Assembly: GCA_947359465.1 (NCBI GenBank)
Contig: OX375872.1
Location: forward strand, 78,723,641 to 78,787,640
Reading direction: 5' to 3'
From: Metellina segmentata
Lineage: Eukaryota; Arthropoda; Arachnida; Araneae; Tetragnathidae
Length of the DNA stretch: 64,000 bases
The notes beneath the pieces are model-generated. The model had not been told where the DNA came from. It worked only from the letters and a program-made list of their open reading frames with translations, and did not search any database. This document shows positions 33,893-44,767 of this stretch, one piece after another (positions within the stretch are counted from its first letter, which is position 1; the number at the start of each line of letters is the position of its first letter). The position numbers were made by a program, and so were the translations under genes.

Positions 33893-34120
33893 CAATAACC
33901 GTCTGGTCATTATTTTAATCCAATCGTTTTTTAAGATACGCTTTAAGGTTGCAAGGAACTTCTATAAAATCCTTCGATCTGCTATCTTCATTCGCTGCCT
34001 CGATGTTGTACTCTTCCGATTCCGATTTTCCTACGAGACGAATCAAACGTTCGTAGCTGCTTTTGATTTTCAGCAAACGTTTTGACAGCTCTGGGTGAAC
34101 GAGGTTTTGCGTTCCTATCA
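33893..34120 (-). pseudogene. hAT transposase fragment, upstream frame
   Basis: The minus-strand frame from about 34120 down to a stop near 33912 reads [14 protein letters not shown] and ends A-Y-L-K-K-R-L-D. After the stop the same frame continues readable (T-V-I-A-T-F-Y-R-D-D-I-P-P-S-D-Y-F) until it meets the dimerisation-domain fragment in another frame. It is assigned to the same hAT gene by position and orientation; by itself it is not diagnostic. Confidence 0.4.
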
Positions 34121-34132
34121 TCTGCATGGTTT

Positions 34133-34133
<1 letters not shown>

Positions 34134-34188
<55 letters not shown>

Positions 34189-34328
34189 CATAAAACCAAT
34201 TATGTTATATATATATATACCTTATTATGTTATATATATATATATATGTATATATATACATAAAACCAATTATGTTATATATATATATATACCTTATTAT
34301 GTTATATATATATATATATATATATATT
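34134..34328. repeat. (TA)n arrays within the hAT remnant
   Basis: Several TA tracts alternate with a duplicated segment ACATAAAACCAATTATGTTA (34190 and 34258). A ~68 bp higher-order unit is visible. Confidence 0.9.
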
Positions 34329-34555
34329 CAAAAATATTACCCTGCAAAATACTTAGTAAATAGTTGCCTATTTAATTTTGAGCTAAATTTTAAAAAGTTT
34401 CAGGTGGTTGCATTTATGCAAAAAGTTGCATTTATGTTGCGGTTATAACTCACTTACAATACACCCCATGCAGGAGGAATTTTGGTTTCAGCACTTTACA
34501 TGCAGCGTAGAACGTGTGAAAAAAAGTTGCACTTGTTGCAAAAAGTTGCCCTACT

Positions 34556-34766
34556 TTATTTTACTAATATACTGCTAATATTTTACTTTTACTTTACTTT
34601 TACTTTTCTTTTACTTTACTTTTACTTTTACTTTTAATTTGCTTTTACTTTGCTTTTACTTTACTTTTACTTTACTTTTACTTTACTTTTACTTTACTTT
34701 TACTTTACTTTTACTTTACTTTTACTTTACTTTTACTTTACTTTTACTTTACTTTTACTTTACTTT
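34556..34766. repeat. (CTTTACTTTTA)n minisatellite
   Basis: An 11 bp unit, CTTTACTTTTA, occurs in a nearly pure array from about 34650 to 34766 with a less regular 5' part. It abuts the right end of the hAT remnant. Confidence 0.9.
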
Positions 34767-35329
34767 TACTTTTAAACACCTAAATTTAAAACTGTAGTCT
34801 GTTTTATAAGTATCAGTAATTTGAAAAGTAAGAGCTCTAGCTCTTAAACATTCGTTATGAGCCGACAAAACGTAAATTTCTACGTACGTTTCAAACGACC
34901 AACGTAATTGTTGATACATCGAACCTAAGGCTTAAATACAGAAATGTTATCGGGTTGTGAATTGCGAAAGAATCGCAGCTGAGGGGGACACTTGTACCAT
35001 TTCATGTTACTCACTACTCCGATTAAGCTTTAAGTGCTCCTTCCTGAATGCTTGGCAGTGCTTAAGAACTGAAAATGTGGCCTTGGTACATTAGATAATG
35101 ACACAAATCAACATCACACAGCGGTAATTACACTCTTCTACACTCAAAAGTAGGTAACGCACTTGAGTGTATTCTGCCCAGAATTGGCATGCCGTTCTTG
35201 AAATCAATGTTACTTTTACAGAGCAGAATAGCTAGAATCCAAGGCATCTTAAAATAATCAAATCTTATTGGTAGGCTTATTTTTTTTTCTACGCTTTTAA
35301 CTTTAATCATCTACTTCGGCCTGTTGTTT
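34767..35329. other. Unique sequence, nothing recognised
   Basis: No supported feature. Confidence 0.3.
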
Positions 35330-35706
35330 TTTTTTATCTTGAAGTGGTTTGGACTAGAGATATATCGTCAATCATGTATTGGTATTGGTATTTTTAATTA
35401 ACGTCGTACTAGAGCAACAAAACGGGCTATCGACGACGGTCCGGGATGAATCCCGAAGAGAAAGACCCGAGTACAACACCGCATAGCTTTGAACCACGGC
35501 CAGATGACGAACTTTCGTCAATCAGGATATGATAAATTTTGCTAATGGCAAGATATCTCGTATTCCAGATATTTCCATTTTTTTATTATGACGAGTTCTA
35601 GATTTGGTCAGTTTTCCTCTAATCACGAGATATCTCGTTTATCAAGATCAGGTCAGATTTTGCTAATGACGTGATACCTTTCCAAGACAAACGTCAGGTG
35701 GGTTAA
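35330..35706. mobile_element. TTAA-type MITE, copy 7, split by a SINE
   Basis: The left part (about 35338-35378) shows GAAGTGGTTTGGACTAGAGA and a degenerate palindrome. The right part (about 35512-35706) has AGATATCTCGT palindromes and ends CAGGTGGG-TTAA (35703-35706). A truncated SINE is inserted between them. The left TTAA is lost. Confidence 0.7.
35379..35512 (-). mobile_element. Truncated SINE inserted in the MITE (minus strand)
   Basis: GGTATTGGTATTTTTAATTA (complement of the 3' TACC tail) is followed by CGTCGTACTAGAGCAACA, AACGGGCTAT and CACGGCCAGATGACGAAC. Only the 3' ~130 bp is present, consistent with 5' truncation during target-primed insertion. Confidence 0.75.
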
Positions 35707-36437
35707 ACAAGAAACATCTTTTTAGATGCATTCTATTAGAAAAATAAACGTCATATTTATGTTTATATTTATCATCTTTATTAAAATCATTTCGATTTCG
35801 ATTTTGTTCAAAGATAAAAAAAAAGATGATTTAAAGAATCACAATCACTTATATTCATATTCATCAATTACATCATCAAAATAAGAAACAATGTAGTATA
35901 AAATAAAACATACAGCTATATATATATAGTATTAAACTAGGTATCATGAAAACGTAACTTTTCTGCTTTATAACCATCCATAACTTTGTTTTCAGTAAGA
36001 TATGTATTTACTATTTTAATTTTTTTTCCTCGAGATCGTAATAGTTGTTTGCTGAATCGTAATTGTTGAAGGAGGAATTAAGTAATACTTAAGTTTAAAG
36101 GAAAATTGTTTAGGATTTATTCTAATTATTGTCTGCATCTGTGGAATGGAAGCAGACCCGGACCAGAATATTGCTACGTTTCACATCATACCTCATTTTC
36201 ACATCAAGGAACCAGCCCCACATGACGATTGGCAGTTCACTCCTAACTACAACGAAAAATCATACAGTCAATCAAAAATCATACAATTCAAGGTCGCCAG
36301 AGAGTTTGAACTGAAGCTATTGGTTTAAATTCAGTCGTCTTTAATGTGCTAAATTAACCCCTCCCCCTCTTTTGACCTAAAACTAACGACTCTTAAATTC
36401 AGTCTTTTGCTTCTAAAACCCTCACAGTAAAATTGTT
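35707..36437. other. AT-rich sequence, nothing recognised
   Basis: Two overlapping ~60-codon frames near 36129-36328 share one stretch and have no known motif. Confidence 0.3.
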
Positions 36438-36697
36438 TTTTCCTCCATGCGGTTTCGACGAGGTATCTCGTCATCAAGATACTCTCAAATTTTTATTTGA
36501 TGACGAGATCAAGATCTGGTCAGTTTTCTTCTAATAACGAGATGCCTCGTCATTAAAATAATGTCTATTTTTTGATGATGACAAGATCAAGATCTGGTCA
36601 ATTTTCTTCCAATGACAAGATATCTCGTCATCAAGATCTGGTCGGTTTTCTTTTCTACTGATGAGATACCTCATCACGACAACCACCAGTACGGTCA
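36438..36697. mobile_element. TTAA-type MITE with palindrome array, copy 8
   Basis: Left end CCTCCATGCGGTTTCGACGA; right end CGACAACCACCAGTACGGTCAA. Both TTAA sites have decayed. The interior repeats GATCAAGATCTGGTCAGTTTT with palindrome derivatives (GACAAGATATCTCGTC near 36615). Confidence 0.7.
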
Positions 36698-37724
36698 AGA
36701 GCAACACCTGAATGTGCATTTAATAACTCAAAATTTCTGCTTTGCATTACAAACATTAATTTATTCTTGATTCACATCTAGTCATCTTACTCGTTATACG
36801 AAATTTGATTTACCGCAAACCCTTAATAAGGCCGGTATCGCATGATGAAGTTGAGTGAATTTGTGTACATAACACAAGAAAAAGGTGCACTTAGTTCAGC
36901 GTTAAAATAATCTAATTGTTACGTCTGATATAAATAACCAAACTAAAATCCCTACAAGAAAATATTCCATCACTTGTCTTGTTTCTTTCGCTCAGGGGAG
37001 ACTACTTGAATCGCCCCTCTTCAAATCCCATTTTAAATGCGATTCCCATTGATGAATTCAATTCCCGGGGCCATTTTATTTATACAGTATTTTCTCGTGC
37101 TCATTTTTTAAATCTTTATTTTTAAGTCACCCTCCTCCCCTTCCATTCGTACTTCATTCCCATTCCCAGTATCGAAGAGTTTTTTTCGCTCGGCTAAAAC
37201 GCAAAAACCTATTCCCGACAGGAATTTAAAAAATGCAGCGCAAAAAATTCCTCAAAAAAACCTTGCCATAGATGGAAGCGAAACGGCGAAAAAAATCGTG
37301 ATAAAAGTAGGGCTAAAACACTTCGCGTAAAGGACCGATAGCTAAAATTGAAGTGCTTCCCTTCTTTCCCGAAGAGGATTGAAATTTAAGTTAAAGATCG
37401 GAGGTTTTCCTATGGAAATAATAAGGGATAAAGGCGTTAAAGAAGAGAGGGCTCTTATGCTGAACATCGTAATGTAAGCTTCAGCCAGGAGATTTAATGT
37501 TTAATCAAGCAAATAGGATTCGTGTCGTAAGGGGACGCACGCTTCTTATACGTGAGAGACGTGTGATGCTATATAATACTATTTAGAAACGAAAATCAAA
37601 CCTAACTCTTACTTCCACGGGAAACTTTTATCATTACATTAATGCGATTCTGGTTGAAATAAGTAAATTAGGGAACGGTAACTCATTAGGTTACGAGGCT
37701 AAATCCAGAGAAATCATGACCTAG
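36698..37724. other. Unique sequence, partly less AT-rich (36960-37560)
   Basis: Includes CAATTCCCGGGGCC and several CG dinucleotides but no open frame or core promoter arrangement that I can support. Confidence 0.3.
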
Positions 37725-38315
37725 TTAAGTAAATCGAGTAAAAGGTGTTGAAATAAATGTCATTAAACATTTCTTTTTTTATCTCTACGCCAGACCTCAG
37801 TCCTTTTGCTATAAGTCTGTCTGGAATCCGAATATAGTCTTGAACCAGAAATAAAATACGGAGTGCTATCAACAGTGTTATTAACTGCTACTTCAATAAG
37901 AGCAGGGAGACTACTGAGGAGATTCCTGTCATGTCAGAAAGGCCACGCAAAGGTGAAGTTGGAGAGTCTGACAAACCTATGATCTTTCTGGTAGCCATGT
38001 CCAGTGTTAAATAAATCGAGCAAAATGTATAGGAATAGGTGTCATTAAACGTTTATTTTTTATCCTACTCCAGACTTCAGCCTTTTTGATAAAGGCTCTG
38101 TCTGGCAGCCCAATTTAGTCTTGAAACACAAATTAAATATGGAGCTCTATCAACAATATTATTCAATGCGACGTCAGTAAGATCAGGGAAGTACTGAGGT
38201 GAATTCCTATCATGCATGAAAGACCACCCAGAGGACAACTTGGAGATTCTGACAAGCCGATGATTTTACAGGTAGTTCGGTAGCTTTTGTGTTCAGTGAG
38301 AATACGAAAACAACC
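37725..38315. repeat. Two-unit ~290 bp tandem duplication
   Basis: TGTCATTAAACATTTCTTTT near 37758 matches TGTCATTAAACGTTTATTTT near 38039. Also repeated are TATAGTCTTGAAC / TTAGTCTTGAAAC, GGAGTGCTATCAACAGTGTT / GGAGCTCTATCAACAATATT, GGGAGACTACTGAGGAGATT / GGGAAGTACTGAGGTGAATT and GGAGAGTCTGACAAACC / GGAGATTCTGACAAGCC. Units are roughly 80% alike by eye. Confidence 0.85.
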
Positions 38316-38382
38316 TGTAGCTATTGGTAGATCTTGTTGCAAATGAGACTTTAGCAAAGAGTTTCAGTCTTTTTCTTTATCT

Positions 38383-38565
38383 ATGTCTTTTTTTTTTGTA
38401 AATATTAAATTGGAAAGCTTGATTTTTGTATTTATAATAATTTTTAATGTATGGTATTCAATGGGAGAACATGACTGGTGTAATTATGAATCGGTCTTTG
38501 CTAAGCCACCGACAATTCATTGTCATGAAAACCACTGTAACTATGCTAATAAACGTATGAAATAG
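38383..38565 (+). CDS. Small open frame with hydrophobic N-terminus, unproven
   Basis: The 60-residue frame starts M-S-F-F-F-V-N-I, then a hydrophobic run (L-I-F-V-F-I-I-I-F), then a hydrophilic tail with three cysteines (D-W-C-N-Y-E, T-I-H-C-H-E-N-H-C-N-Y) and a basic end. This is the layout of a small secreted or membrane-anchored peptide or a last exon. An AATAAA lies near 38683, about 120 bp after the stop. A long T-run before the start could be a polypyrimidine tract. No family recognised; a chance frame is the main alternative. Confidence 0.25.
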   Translation: MSFFFVNIKLESLIFVFIIIFNVWYSMGEHDWCNYESVFAKPPTIHCHENHCNYANKRMK

Positions 38566-39050
38566 CTTTCAGTATCTTAATTAGAGGGTAGGAGTATTAC
38601 AACGAATTTATAAATGTGCCGTCCTTTAAATGTTGGATTGTTTAAGGGTTATAACAGTGTTTAGAAAGCACTGTTGGGATTTATAAATAAAATTGAGGCT
38701 GCATGACGGTTAGTTGCAAGTACCGACAGATAAATTATAAACATGAAAAATGAAAGAAAAAAATATAAAAACATCATTATAGTTTAAAATAACACGTGGA
38801 AAAATGATAAATAAATATAATAGTTTGAATAAAAATTCGTACTGATAAATAAAAGCAAGCTTTAGAATTATAAATTATATCAAAAGTAGAATTGGTCCTC
38901 AAAAGTATCTAGTCAAAGAAAAATAACAACGATCAAAATGTTTTAAAAGGAGAAAAATATGATTAACTATAAGTCATAGAAAAACTAATAAAGCACCTGT
39001 GAATTATCGTCGGTCAAACGTTGAGCCCTCTTTATCCTTTTTGTGAAAAA
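38566..39050. other. AT-rich sequence, nothing recognised
   Basis: No supported feature other than the AATAAA near 38683 mentioned with the small open frame. Confidence 0.3.
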
Positions 39051-39051
39051 G

Positions 39052-39078
39052 CTCTATATATATATATATATATATATT
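39052..39078. repeat. (TA)n microsatellite
   Basis: About 12 TA dinucleotides. Confidence 0.9.
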
Positions 39079-39214
39079 TCTTCCAAAGTACATTCATAAA
39101 AACTCTTCACGAAGTCATTATGGATGCAAAAGTTACAAATTAAAAATATTTCAAGAAGTCTCAGGAATTTCAGGTACCACTTCACCTAATTTATCGCAAC
39201 CACTTTATTCCTTT

Positions 39215-39349
39215 GTCTCGTCGTCTGACCGTGGATCAAAATTACGTTGTTTTGTCCCCTGATCTTTCCATTGGGGATTGATCCCGAACCGTCGTCAATA
39301 GCCCGTTGAGTTGTTCCAATACGGTGATGATTAAAATACCTACCTACCT
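39215..39349 (+). mobile_element. 5'-truncated SINE (plus strand)
   Basis: Starts within the body (CGTCGTCTGACCGTGGATCA), continues CAATAGCCCGTTGAGTTG and ends in TACCTACCTACC. It shows that the family's 3' end is a short TACC tandem repeat. Confidence 0.8.
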
Positions 39350-39404
39350 ATTAATTTGTCGTGTTAAGTAAAAAACCAGATTCTTATAAATGACTATAGT
39401 TGTG

Positions 39405-39627
39405 TTAATTTTCCAAGACGTTCCTTCGAGATATCTCGTCCATCACGATCTGACCAACTGTGTTGATGATAAGATATCTCATGATCAAGATATTTCTATG
39501 TTTTGATGATAACGAGATCAAAATCTGATCGGTTTTTATTCTAATGACGAGCTGTTCCGTCCATCAAGATCCGGTCAATTTTGCTTGTGACGAGATATCT
39601 CGTAGTGACAACCTCTAAAAGGGTTGA
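39405..39627. mobile_element. TTAA-type MITE with palindrome array, copy 9
   Basis: Left TTAA (39405-39408) then TTTTCCAAGACG; right end GACAACCTCTAAAAGGG-TTGA, one change from TTAA. It contains CGAGATATCTCGTC near 39427 and GACGAGATATCTCGTA near 39590. Confidence 0.75.
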
Positions 39628-40178
39628 ACTATAAATTAAAATCCTCCAATAATTACACTTGAGTTTCACGAACATAGTATTATTAGAAGGGCTCCCGGCA
39701 ACTTAGTGATTATCCACAGATATATGTTCCGACGATGAAAAATTATCAACAAAATATACGAGAGGATCGAAAGAATTCATGATTGTTCGAATGAGTGCGA
39801 AACACTTGCATTTCTGAGATAACATGACCTCTTGAATAGTAAACCGTTAGAATTTCTGGATATCTTACCGCTTGAAAATTGCTATTATTTTGAAAATTTT
39901 AAAAGTGGTTTATTATTATGTTACTCTAAGTTCTTCATACGAGTATATACGCTCTTGTTCTCAAGGTATAAAACAAATTGATCAGATCATATGTGATTGT
40001 AGTTAAGCAATGATTTCTATTACTTCAACTCTCTGAGGGACTCACACTTATATATCTGTTTTGCAAACTGCTGTCTTATCTTCATGACTTCTAAATATTT
40101 TAAACTTTCTTGGCCAATAGAATCTGTCTCCTGGGATTCTTTCAACTGATAGATATGGTTATTTAGTCATTATGTTGA
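39628..40178. other. AT-rich sequence, nothing recognised
   Basis: No supported feature. Confidence 0.3.
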
Positions 40179-40500
40179 TGAGGTAGATAGTTCTTTAATT
40201 TTGTCGTACTGGAACAACCCACGGAATATTGGTGACGGTCTGAGACCAATCCTGAATGATAAGACCCAAGTGGACAACGCCTTGTACTTTTGAACCACTG
40301 TTAGATGACGAGGTAAACACCTGAGCTGGAACCCCACTGCACAAGCTTCCACACCTTGCCAACCTGTGGACAGGGGAAAAAAATTTGACGCCACGACAGA
40401 TTTAATGTGCACTATCCCCGGTGTACACGACTATCTTTGGCTGGACCTAGTTTCGAACCTTTACCTTTGCCCTTCCAATTAGGCTACCACGACCCTATCG
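40179..40500 (-). mobile_element. tRNA-derived SINE, near full length (minus strand)
   Basis: On the minus strand the head (40500 downward) has TAGCCTAATTG, a perfect A box (TRGYNNARNNG), and GGTTCGAAACT, a B box with one mismatch, about 30 bp apart. The common body and 3' tail follow, with GAGGTAGATAG marking the TACC-like end. A mariner-type element inserted about 50 bp to the right. Confidence 0.85.
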
Positions 40501-40551
40501 TGTGAGGGATAATTCATTGAAATATAAAAATCGTGAAGTCAGAAAATTATA

Positions 40552-41309
40552 CAGGGTGGTCCCGAATTCATGGTACAAACTTTAATGGTAGGTACAGGAC
40601 ATTGTAACAATGATTTATTGTATAGGAATGTATAGTCGCAAGTGACGCGGTGAGGCGTAAACAGGGGAAATAAAAGGAAAGAGAAATGGAGTGACCCACG
40701 CGGCTCACTGGCGGAAGCTATCTTATTTTTCTGAAAGAAGTGTTACCACAACTGCTGCATGATGTTCCGATCGCCATTCGTAACCGCATGTGGTTTCAGC
40801 ACGATGGGGCGCCAGCACACTTCAGCATTGATGTACGGAATTACCTGAATGCCACGTTTGGTACTCGATGGATTGGGCGTGGTGGACCAGTCCCTTGGCC
40901 ACCCCGATCTCCCGATTTATCGAGCCTCGATTACTTTTTATGGGGACATCTAAAGCATCTTGTTTATGAGACTCCAGTTGACTCAGATGAGGATCTCGTC
41001 GCTCGCTTATCTGTAGCTGCTGCAGGTGTGCGTGAAATACCAGGCATCTTTGAACGTGTACGCCAATCGCTCCACCGACGCTGTCAAGCATGTATAGATA
41101 CTGGTGGACGCAATTTTGAACAATTACTGTAAACATGACACTTGTCAACAACGCTTTCAATAAAATCTTTGTTTTTCCTTTCGGCCGTTATTTCCCCTGT
41201 TTTCGCCTCACCGCGTCACTTGCGACTATACATTCCTATACAATAAATCATTGTTACAATGTCCTGTACCTACCATTAAAGTTTGTACCATGAATTCGGG
41301 ACCACCCTG
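40552..41309 (+). mobile_element. Internally deleted mariner-like element with ~124 bp inverted repeats
   Basis: Starts CAGGGTGGTCCCGAATTCAT and ends with the complement, with TA on each side (40550-40551 and 41310-41311; the flank is TATA on both). Counting the TA, arms 40550-40673 and 41188-41311 are complementary over 124 bp with a single mismatch (GGCGTAAACAGG versus GGCGAAAACAGG). The 758 bp length and a transposase lacking its N-terminal two thirds make it a non-autonomous deletion derivative. The arms' near identity suggests recent activity. Confidence 0.95.
40695..41132 (+). pseudogene. Mariner-like (DD41D-spaced) transposase, C-terminal part
   Basis: An open frame runs from just after TGA at 40692 to TAA at 41130. 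It begins P-T-R-L-T-G-G-S-Y-L, which in this family lies between the first and second catalytic acidic residues, so the DNA-binding domains and first Asp are deleted. W-F-Q-H-D-G-A-P-A-H-F supplies the second Asp. P-R-S-P-D-L-S-S-L-D-Y-F-L-W-G supplies the third, 41 residues later (DD41D-type spacing, as reported for rosa-like mariners). The tail R-R-C-Q-A-C-I-D-T-G-G-R-N-F-E is also typical. There is no natural ATG start; a GTG near 40740 is not meaningful in a eukaryote. The frame is free of stops, so the deletion is young. Confidence 0.9.
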
Positions 41310-43004
41310 TATATGGAACAATATTCAACAATGTGTTCTTTAATGATTTAAAAAAATAAGTCTCACGACTTTCATTTGTAGCAAAAAGAACTCCAATTTA
41401 TTCGATGAACACAAAATTGAGAGCCATTTATTGTATATATGTGTCAAAATTTCCATAACTCTTCTATACAAAAAGGAAAAGAATCTAAGAAACCTTCGAG
41501 TCATAAAAGAGCAATAAAAACAGGGCCTCGGAAGACATAAATAAAAGCTCTGAGTACAAGAATAAGGCGCTTCATAGAACGAGAGAAATTATCTTGGTTA
41601 ACAATGCAACAAGGAGCAATTGAAAGTGGCGTAATTGTCTGGGAGAAAAAACTGAAGCTTAGGAAATGAATAATTGTGTCCACAAAGAAAGGCAAGTGAA
41701 GTATAACACAATACACACGAAAGCAAAGTAAAATACAACCCAAGAGGAGTTTTTAATATTCACTTATTCTCTGATCTTCCTCTTTTGAGAGCATTTAAAG
41801 CTTAGATTTTTAAATCTTAATCTTTAAAAGCTTTTTTCTCTAGGGTTTCAGTGAAAGTGGTTTAAATGAAGAAGCATGCAACAATGCGCTGGTTGCATAA
41901 ATCAATTTCCCAGTTTTCAACTAGTATTAGATTAGTATTTCCACAATGCAAATTTTTGATTTTCCGTACACCCAAGCACGTGTTCGGAAAATAATTTCGC
42001 AGTAGTCCAGTCTAACTCACAGGGTTTTATTTGTGTTATTAACGTATCAACAACTTCGGTTTATGTTGATTCAACTGATAAGAAAACGACGCTATGGGCA
42101 TTTCTCTTCAAAACGTCACTTCGTATAGGTTAGCGTTTTACAATTGTTGTGCCGTACCACACTGGTGTATCGTTAGAAAGGTACCAGTGTGCCTAAAGAA
42201 TGTGGAAGTTGTTCAACTTGTGTAATATTTATTTAATTTCACTGGTTGAATTTTGAACCGTTGACTAGTGTGTTCTCGAATAATTTCAAGTAATACCTGT
42301 AAAAATAATATTTCGAATGTTATTTTTTGATACAAAGTATCATATAAATAAATTATTTCAAGATTTTTAAAAGTCTTTTTGGAGCAAAAGGGTTGGTAAT
42401 AACTATTAATACTTTGTTAATCAATCAAAATAATACCAATTTTTGTTTGCAAAAAAATATAGCAATTTTTGGTGTCATAAAACGTTAGTAATGAGTTGAA
42501 GTGGTACCATAAGATGAAAAAGGTTAAATCTCTGGTCTAGGCTAATGTATAAGATAAAAAAAATGAAGCTATTTTTCTTCGCTGTATATGCATTCTCCAA
42601 AATTTGTTAAAAAATATACTTTTTTTCTTGAAATTTATTTTTGGTGGATTTCAGGTTTGAGAAATATAGATTCCAATTTTTTAAACTATCTTTTATGAGA
42701 AAATTGCATTACTGTCAAGTATAGTAGGAATAGCCATTAGAGCAAATAACATCCACGTGGTTGAATGAAAAAAAAATATCTAGACGAATCATACGTATTA
42801 CATGTCTTATGATGTCAATCGAACTACGAATATCTACTTGAAACTTCTAGGTAATAACATTTTTATAGGAAAACGTATGTGTGTGTGTGGGGGGGGGGTT
42901 ACATAAAGCACACTACACGAACTATTTATGTTCTTTTCATACGTTTTCTTTAATATATATTACAGTGCTTCTAATAATATTTGTAATTGTACAAAATACA
43001 GCTC
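41310..43004. other. AT-rich sequence, little recognised
   Basis: A short inverted repeat (TACCACACTGGTGTA ... GGTACCAGTGTG, about 42155-42194) and a (GT)n/poly-G run at 42880-42898 are the only structures seen. Confidence 0.3.
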
Positions 43005-43215
43005 ACATATGGAGAGTGTAAAGTATAACTTATTTATAGCGTAAAGTGCTGCTTACATATGGAGTATCAAAAAATATAGCTTTATAATGAGTATAAAAAA
43101 AGTATAGCTTCATAATGAGTATAAAAAAGTATAGCTTCATAATGAGTATAAAGTACAACTTAATGGAGTATAAAATATAGATTACATATGAAGTATAAAG
43201 TACAGCTTAAGCATG
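43005..43215. repeat. Minisatellite of ~26-30 bp
   Basis: A unit like AGTATAGCTTCATAATGAGTATAAAAA recurs about eight times. Three central units (43080-43165) are nearly identical, and outer ones carry ACATATGGAGTATAAAGTA variants. Confidence 0.85.
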
Positions 43216-43934
43216 GAAAAATTCACCATACACCAAATGGAAGGCGAATTATTTCAATATTTTACAGCACTTTATACAAGTAACATTACTTTTCGAAAGT
43301 TTGAAATTGATTGAATGTTAGAATGAGAGACATGGAAGCCAGTATTATTCGAATCTTAAAATCAGTAAAATAACTGCTTCTAAAATTTAAGCAAGTAAAA
43401 CTAGCGCTAGATAGTGTGAATTAACCCACGAATTTTCATCTTGATTCTTTGCACTTTTGTATTGGTCGCACGATAATGTGAGTACTTCCTCCGAAGAAAC
43501 CTCGAAACCGTGTAATAAAACAAACGATCCGTCGATTAAAAGCCCTTAATCTCTCCAAGAATCACTTCATTATGCCCCGTTACGAGTGCTCTGTACACAC
43601 AAAATTTGCAACTCTCACTGTTTTCTCCTTCTCTTACTGATGTTCCGTGCTCCTTCGAAAGACTGTGCAAGCCTTCATAATTATAACACTCGCCCCGTCA
43701 GTCATTACAGTAAGTACTACTCTATCATAAAGAGGGATCTCAGTCAGCACCTTCATTATCTTAGGGAATGATGCTGACTTAAGATTCCGCGATTATTATA
43801 CACAATTATACCGTCGACTCGAAACCTGCGCGTTATAGATTAACTGGAATTATTTCCCTCAAATCGGTATTGAATTGGGTCAAGCTGTCTACTCTAAAAT
43901 GCGAACTAACGACTTCATTTAGAATACGTATGCA
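43216..43934. other. Unique block, less AT-rich from about 43430
   Basis: About 43430-43930 is compositionally balanced, has no open frame longer than 61 codons, and includes ATTA-type and GATAA-type words. Candidate conserved non-coding DNA by composition only. Confidence 0.25.
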
Positions 43935-44461
43935 CAGACTTGTTAAGACCAAGGCCGCATGGAATCACTGCGACTTATGGGAGAACCGCCAAAAAACATG
44001 GCAGTTATCTAGCATATATTATTTATTTTATTTATGATTATTGATATTTATTAACTATAATATTTACACGTTTCATGTTGTTACAAAAAAGTCAGAAGAA
44101 GAAAATGAAGTATTTGATTTGACGCGTGACATGGCGTTGTTTAAAGAATTCCTTTACTATTGGGTTTGATTTTGGTAGTAGCCAATCACAAAATGTATTA
44201 CAAACTTCTATTAGTCAGGAGGTTCCTATAATTCGCTTTGTTAATATTCATAACTGGAAAAGTTTGTTCCCAGATATATATTGACCCAAAGAGGATGCTT
44301 ACTTTAATGCATTACCTAGCAAAACAGTTTTAACTTAAATTACCAATCACGTGATTTGTAATTTAAGTTTATATAACTTGTAATTAAAGTTAAAATAACA
44401 CATGGCGTGACGGGTCGCCAGCAAATCATGAGGCCCGCGGGCAGCGGTCTGTACATCCCTG
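43935..44461. mobile_element. hAT-like MITE (tentative)
   Basis: The right end, read inward on the minus strand, is CAGGGATGTACAGACCGC, then GCCCGCGGGCC. This matches the CAGGG.TGT...GCCCGCGGGCC end of Charlie-type hAT elements. The left end CAGACTTGTTAAGACCAAGG can be aligned to it with several mismatches. No matching 8 bp duplication was found, so the left border is uncertain. Confidence 0.4.
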
Positions 44462-44767
44462 ATTTAGAGAGTACGAATTAGGACAGAGGGAAGTTCGTGT
44501 AAGGTTCATTTATGTTCGATCGGACAAAAATGGGTAGCGTAATTAAAGTAAAAATATAGTTCGATAAAAAAAAATTACACCCAAATCTAGTGGCACCGAT
44601 ACTTTTTGGAGGTATAAATTGTCCAATTTATTTATAAAGGATAAAGTATCCAATAAACGTATAGAGACCTATATTTTCCAAAGTATTATCACCCATGTCA
44701 TAACAAAAAATGTCGATAGACCGATAAATCAAGGTATGAAGTGCCTGTTTTCCAAATTTTAAGTAAT
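44462..44767. other. AT-rich sequence, nothing recognised
   Basis: No supported feature. Confidence 0.3.

Larger units (their letters stand above)
33560..34553 (-). mobile_element. hAT-like transposon remnant
   Basis: Left end CAGGGCAACTTTTTGTTGCA; right end the complement form GCAAAAAGTTGCCCTA. AAAGTTGCATTTA-type subterminal repeats lie near both ends (33593-33640 and 34408-34440), a hallmark of hAT termini. The minus strand carries a fragment of the C-terminal dimerisation domain, and about 200 bp of the body is replaced by (TA)n arrays. An 8 bp target duplication could not be matched, so borders are approximate. Confidence 0.65.

Noticed and set aside
34082..34448. Open frames of alternating I and Y
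   Set aside because: Translations of (TA)n tracts.
40822..41160. 112-codon minus-strand frame opposite the mariner transposase
   Set aside because: Antisense shadow; the plus frame carries the catalytic motifs.
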